Positions 63,262 through 64,000 of a stretch of DNA of 64,000 nt are shown here, in pieces (position 1 is the first letter of the stretch; each line of letters opens with the position of its first letter). Both the position numbers and the translations under genes were made by a program. Where the stretch lies: NCBI RefSeq assembly GCF_963668385.1, contig NZ_OY764327.1, positions 3,506,501 through 3,570,500 of the forward strand. The letters are read 5' to 3'. The notes under the pieces are model-generated. The model made no database searches, was not told where the DNA came from, and saw nothing but the letters and a program-made list of their open reading frames with translations. The DNA comes from an uncultured Carboxylicivirga sp. (GTDB taxonomy: Bacteria; Bacteroidota; Bacteroidia; Bacteroidales; Marinilabiliaceae).

Positions 63262-64000
63262 ATGAATGTAAATCTGCGATTTTTAACTGTTATTGTTATA
63301 TGGCTGATGGTTCATACTATATATGGACAAAGCAAAACAATAACCGGAACAGTTAAAGATGATACCGGGGAGCCTTTACCTGGTGTATCTATAATTATTG
63401 AAGGTACAGCTACAGGAACTATTTCTGATGTAAATGGTTATTTTAGCTTGAATGTTCCACAAGGAGATGTAAATCTTGTTTTTTCTTTTATTGGATTTAA
63501 AAAACAAACTATTAATGTTACAAAGCAAACTGAATTAAAAGTTCAATTGATATCTGATACCAAAGGGCTTGATGAAGTTGTGGTGGTTGGATATGGAACA
63601 ATGAAGAAAAGTGATTTATCCGGAGCTTCTGTATCGGTTGGAGAAGATAAAATTAAAGGATCAGTAATAACAAACATTGATCAGTCGTTACAAGGACGTG
63701 CTGCAGGTGTTACTTCTGTGTCAACTTCCGGTGCTCCGGGTTCGTCATCTTCAATACGTGTACGTGGGCAGTCCACAATCAATTCAAATGCAGAACCTCT
63801 TTATGTAATTGATGGTGTTATTATTCAAGGTGGTGGAAATAGTGGCGGTGATTTTGGGTTGGGTGATGCTTTAGGTAATGGATCAACCTCAACAATTTCT
63901 CCACTCTCTACGATAAATCCGTCTGATATTGTATCAATGGAGATACTCAAGGATGCCTCTGCTACTGCCATATATGGAGCTCAGGGAGCAAACGGAGTTG
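63262..64000 (+). CDS. SusC-like TonB-dependent transporter, N-terminal part (cut by window edge)
   Basis: 246 residues visible, open at the window end. Signal peptide (MNVNLRFLTVIVIWLMVHTIYGQ), carboxypeptidase-like domain (ITGTVKDDTGEPLPGVSIIIEGTATG...FSFIGFKKQ), GLDEVVVVGYGTMKKSDLSGASV, plug region (IRVRGQSTINSNAEPLYVIDGVIIQ, MEILKDASATAIYGAQGANGV). It is a different gene from the mannan susC and has its own 920-bp upstream region, so it probably opens a further PUL or a second mannan transporter unit. Confidence 0.93.
   Translation, partial: MNVNLRFLTVIVIWLMVHTIYGQSKTITGTVKDDTGEPLPGVSIIIEGTATGTISDVNGYFSLNVPQGDVNLVFSFIGFKKQTINVTKQTELKVQLISDTKGLDEVVVVGYGTMKKSDLSGASVSVGEDKIKGSVITNIDQSLQGRAAGVTSVSTSGAPGSSSSIRVRGQSTINSNAEPLYVIDGVIIQGGGNSGGDFGLGDALGNGSTSTISPLSTINPSDIVSMEILKDASATAIYGAQGANGV

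Noticed and set aside
1-64000. CRISPR arrays, tRNA or rRNA genes, prophage or transposase genes
   Set aside because: None was recognised on reading both strands; no spacer-repeat pattern, CCA-ended cloverleaf or integrase motif was seen. A tRNAscan/IS search was not possible here.

Overview
The window looks like a chromosomal segment from a marine-type, anaerobic or facultatively anaerobic Bacteroidota, plausibly near Marinilabiliales (the order is my inference). The evidence is two SusC/SusD polysaccharide utilization loci (PULs) plus the start of a further SusC, two secreted proteins with C-terminal type IX secretion (T9SS) sorting domains, promoters of the Bacteroidota form TTG-N19-21-TAnnTTTG, LytS/LytTR-type two-component genes, an anaerobic cobalamin pathway and an anaerobe-associated 'orange protein' (ORP)-like operon. 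No rRNA, tRNA, CRISPR array or transposase gene was recognised.

Layout. (1) 1-5338, + strand: the end of a cobalamin (corrin ring) operon: the CbiC tail, then three fused enzymes, CbiE-CbiT, CbiG-CbiF and CbiJ-CbiD. (2) 5423-8743, - strand: a secreted protein made of two near-identical PHP-type modules and a T9SS tail. (3) 9213-10560, + strand: a CPBP membrane protease and an unknown membrane protein. (4) 10667-21690, - strand: a starch PUL transcribed as susC-susD-susE-susF-like-GH13-GH97, followed on the same strand by a SusR-like membrane regulator (22567-24177), a cytoplasmic GH63-type glucosidase and a histidine phosphatase. (5) 28143-30161: an isolated chemoreceptor. (6) 30329-35683, - strand: an ORP-like operon with a DUF134 regulator, a NifX/ORP-like protein, a DUF5320 protein, two MinD-like ATPases with ferredoxin domains, an Mrp ATPase and a CoA-disulfide/persulfide reductase with a rhodanese domain. 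(7) 35932-45206, + strand: a TPR histidine kinase and LytTR regulator, then envelope genes (beta-barrel, OmpA, LemA, DUF3137, lipoprotein, T9SS repeat protein). (8) 45295-62341: a beta-mannan PUL with an AraC regulator divergent from GH26-GH130-GPH symporter-GH2, then SusC-SusD, two IPT/TIG surface glycan-binding lipoproteins and a GH5 mannanase. (9) 63262-end: the start of another SusC.

How the genes work together. The starch PUL should bind and cut starch at the surface (SusCDEF, GH13), then hydrolyse oligosaccharides in the periplasm (GH97), under a maltose-type membrane sensor. The mannan PUL should cut mannan outside the cell (GH5, GH26), import oligosaccharides (SusC, GPH symporter) and finish by beta-mannosidase (GH2) and phosphorolysis (GH130).

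The two observations I consider most worth following are a family of about 200-bp structured repeats (three copies, with compensatory changes in several stems) inserted into operons in both orientations relative to transcription, and the ORP-like operon, whose promoter carries two copies of a 14-bp repeat that overlap the -33 and -7 boxes.
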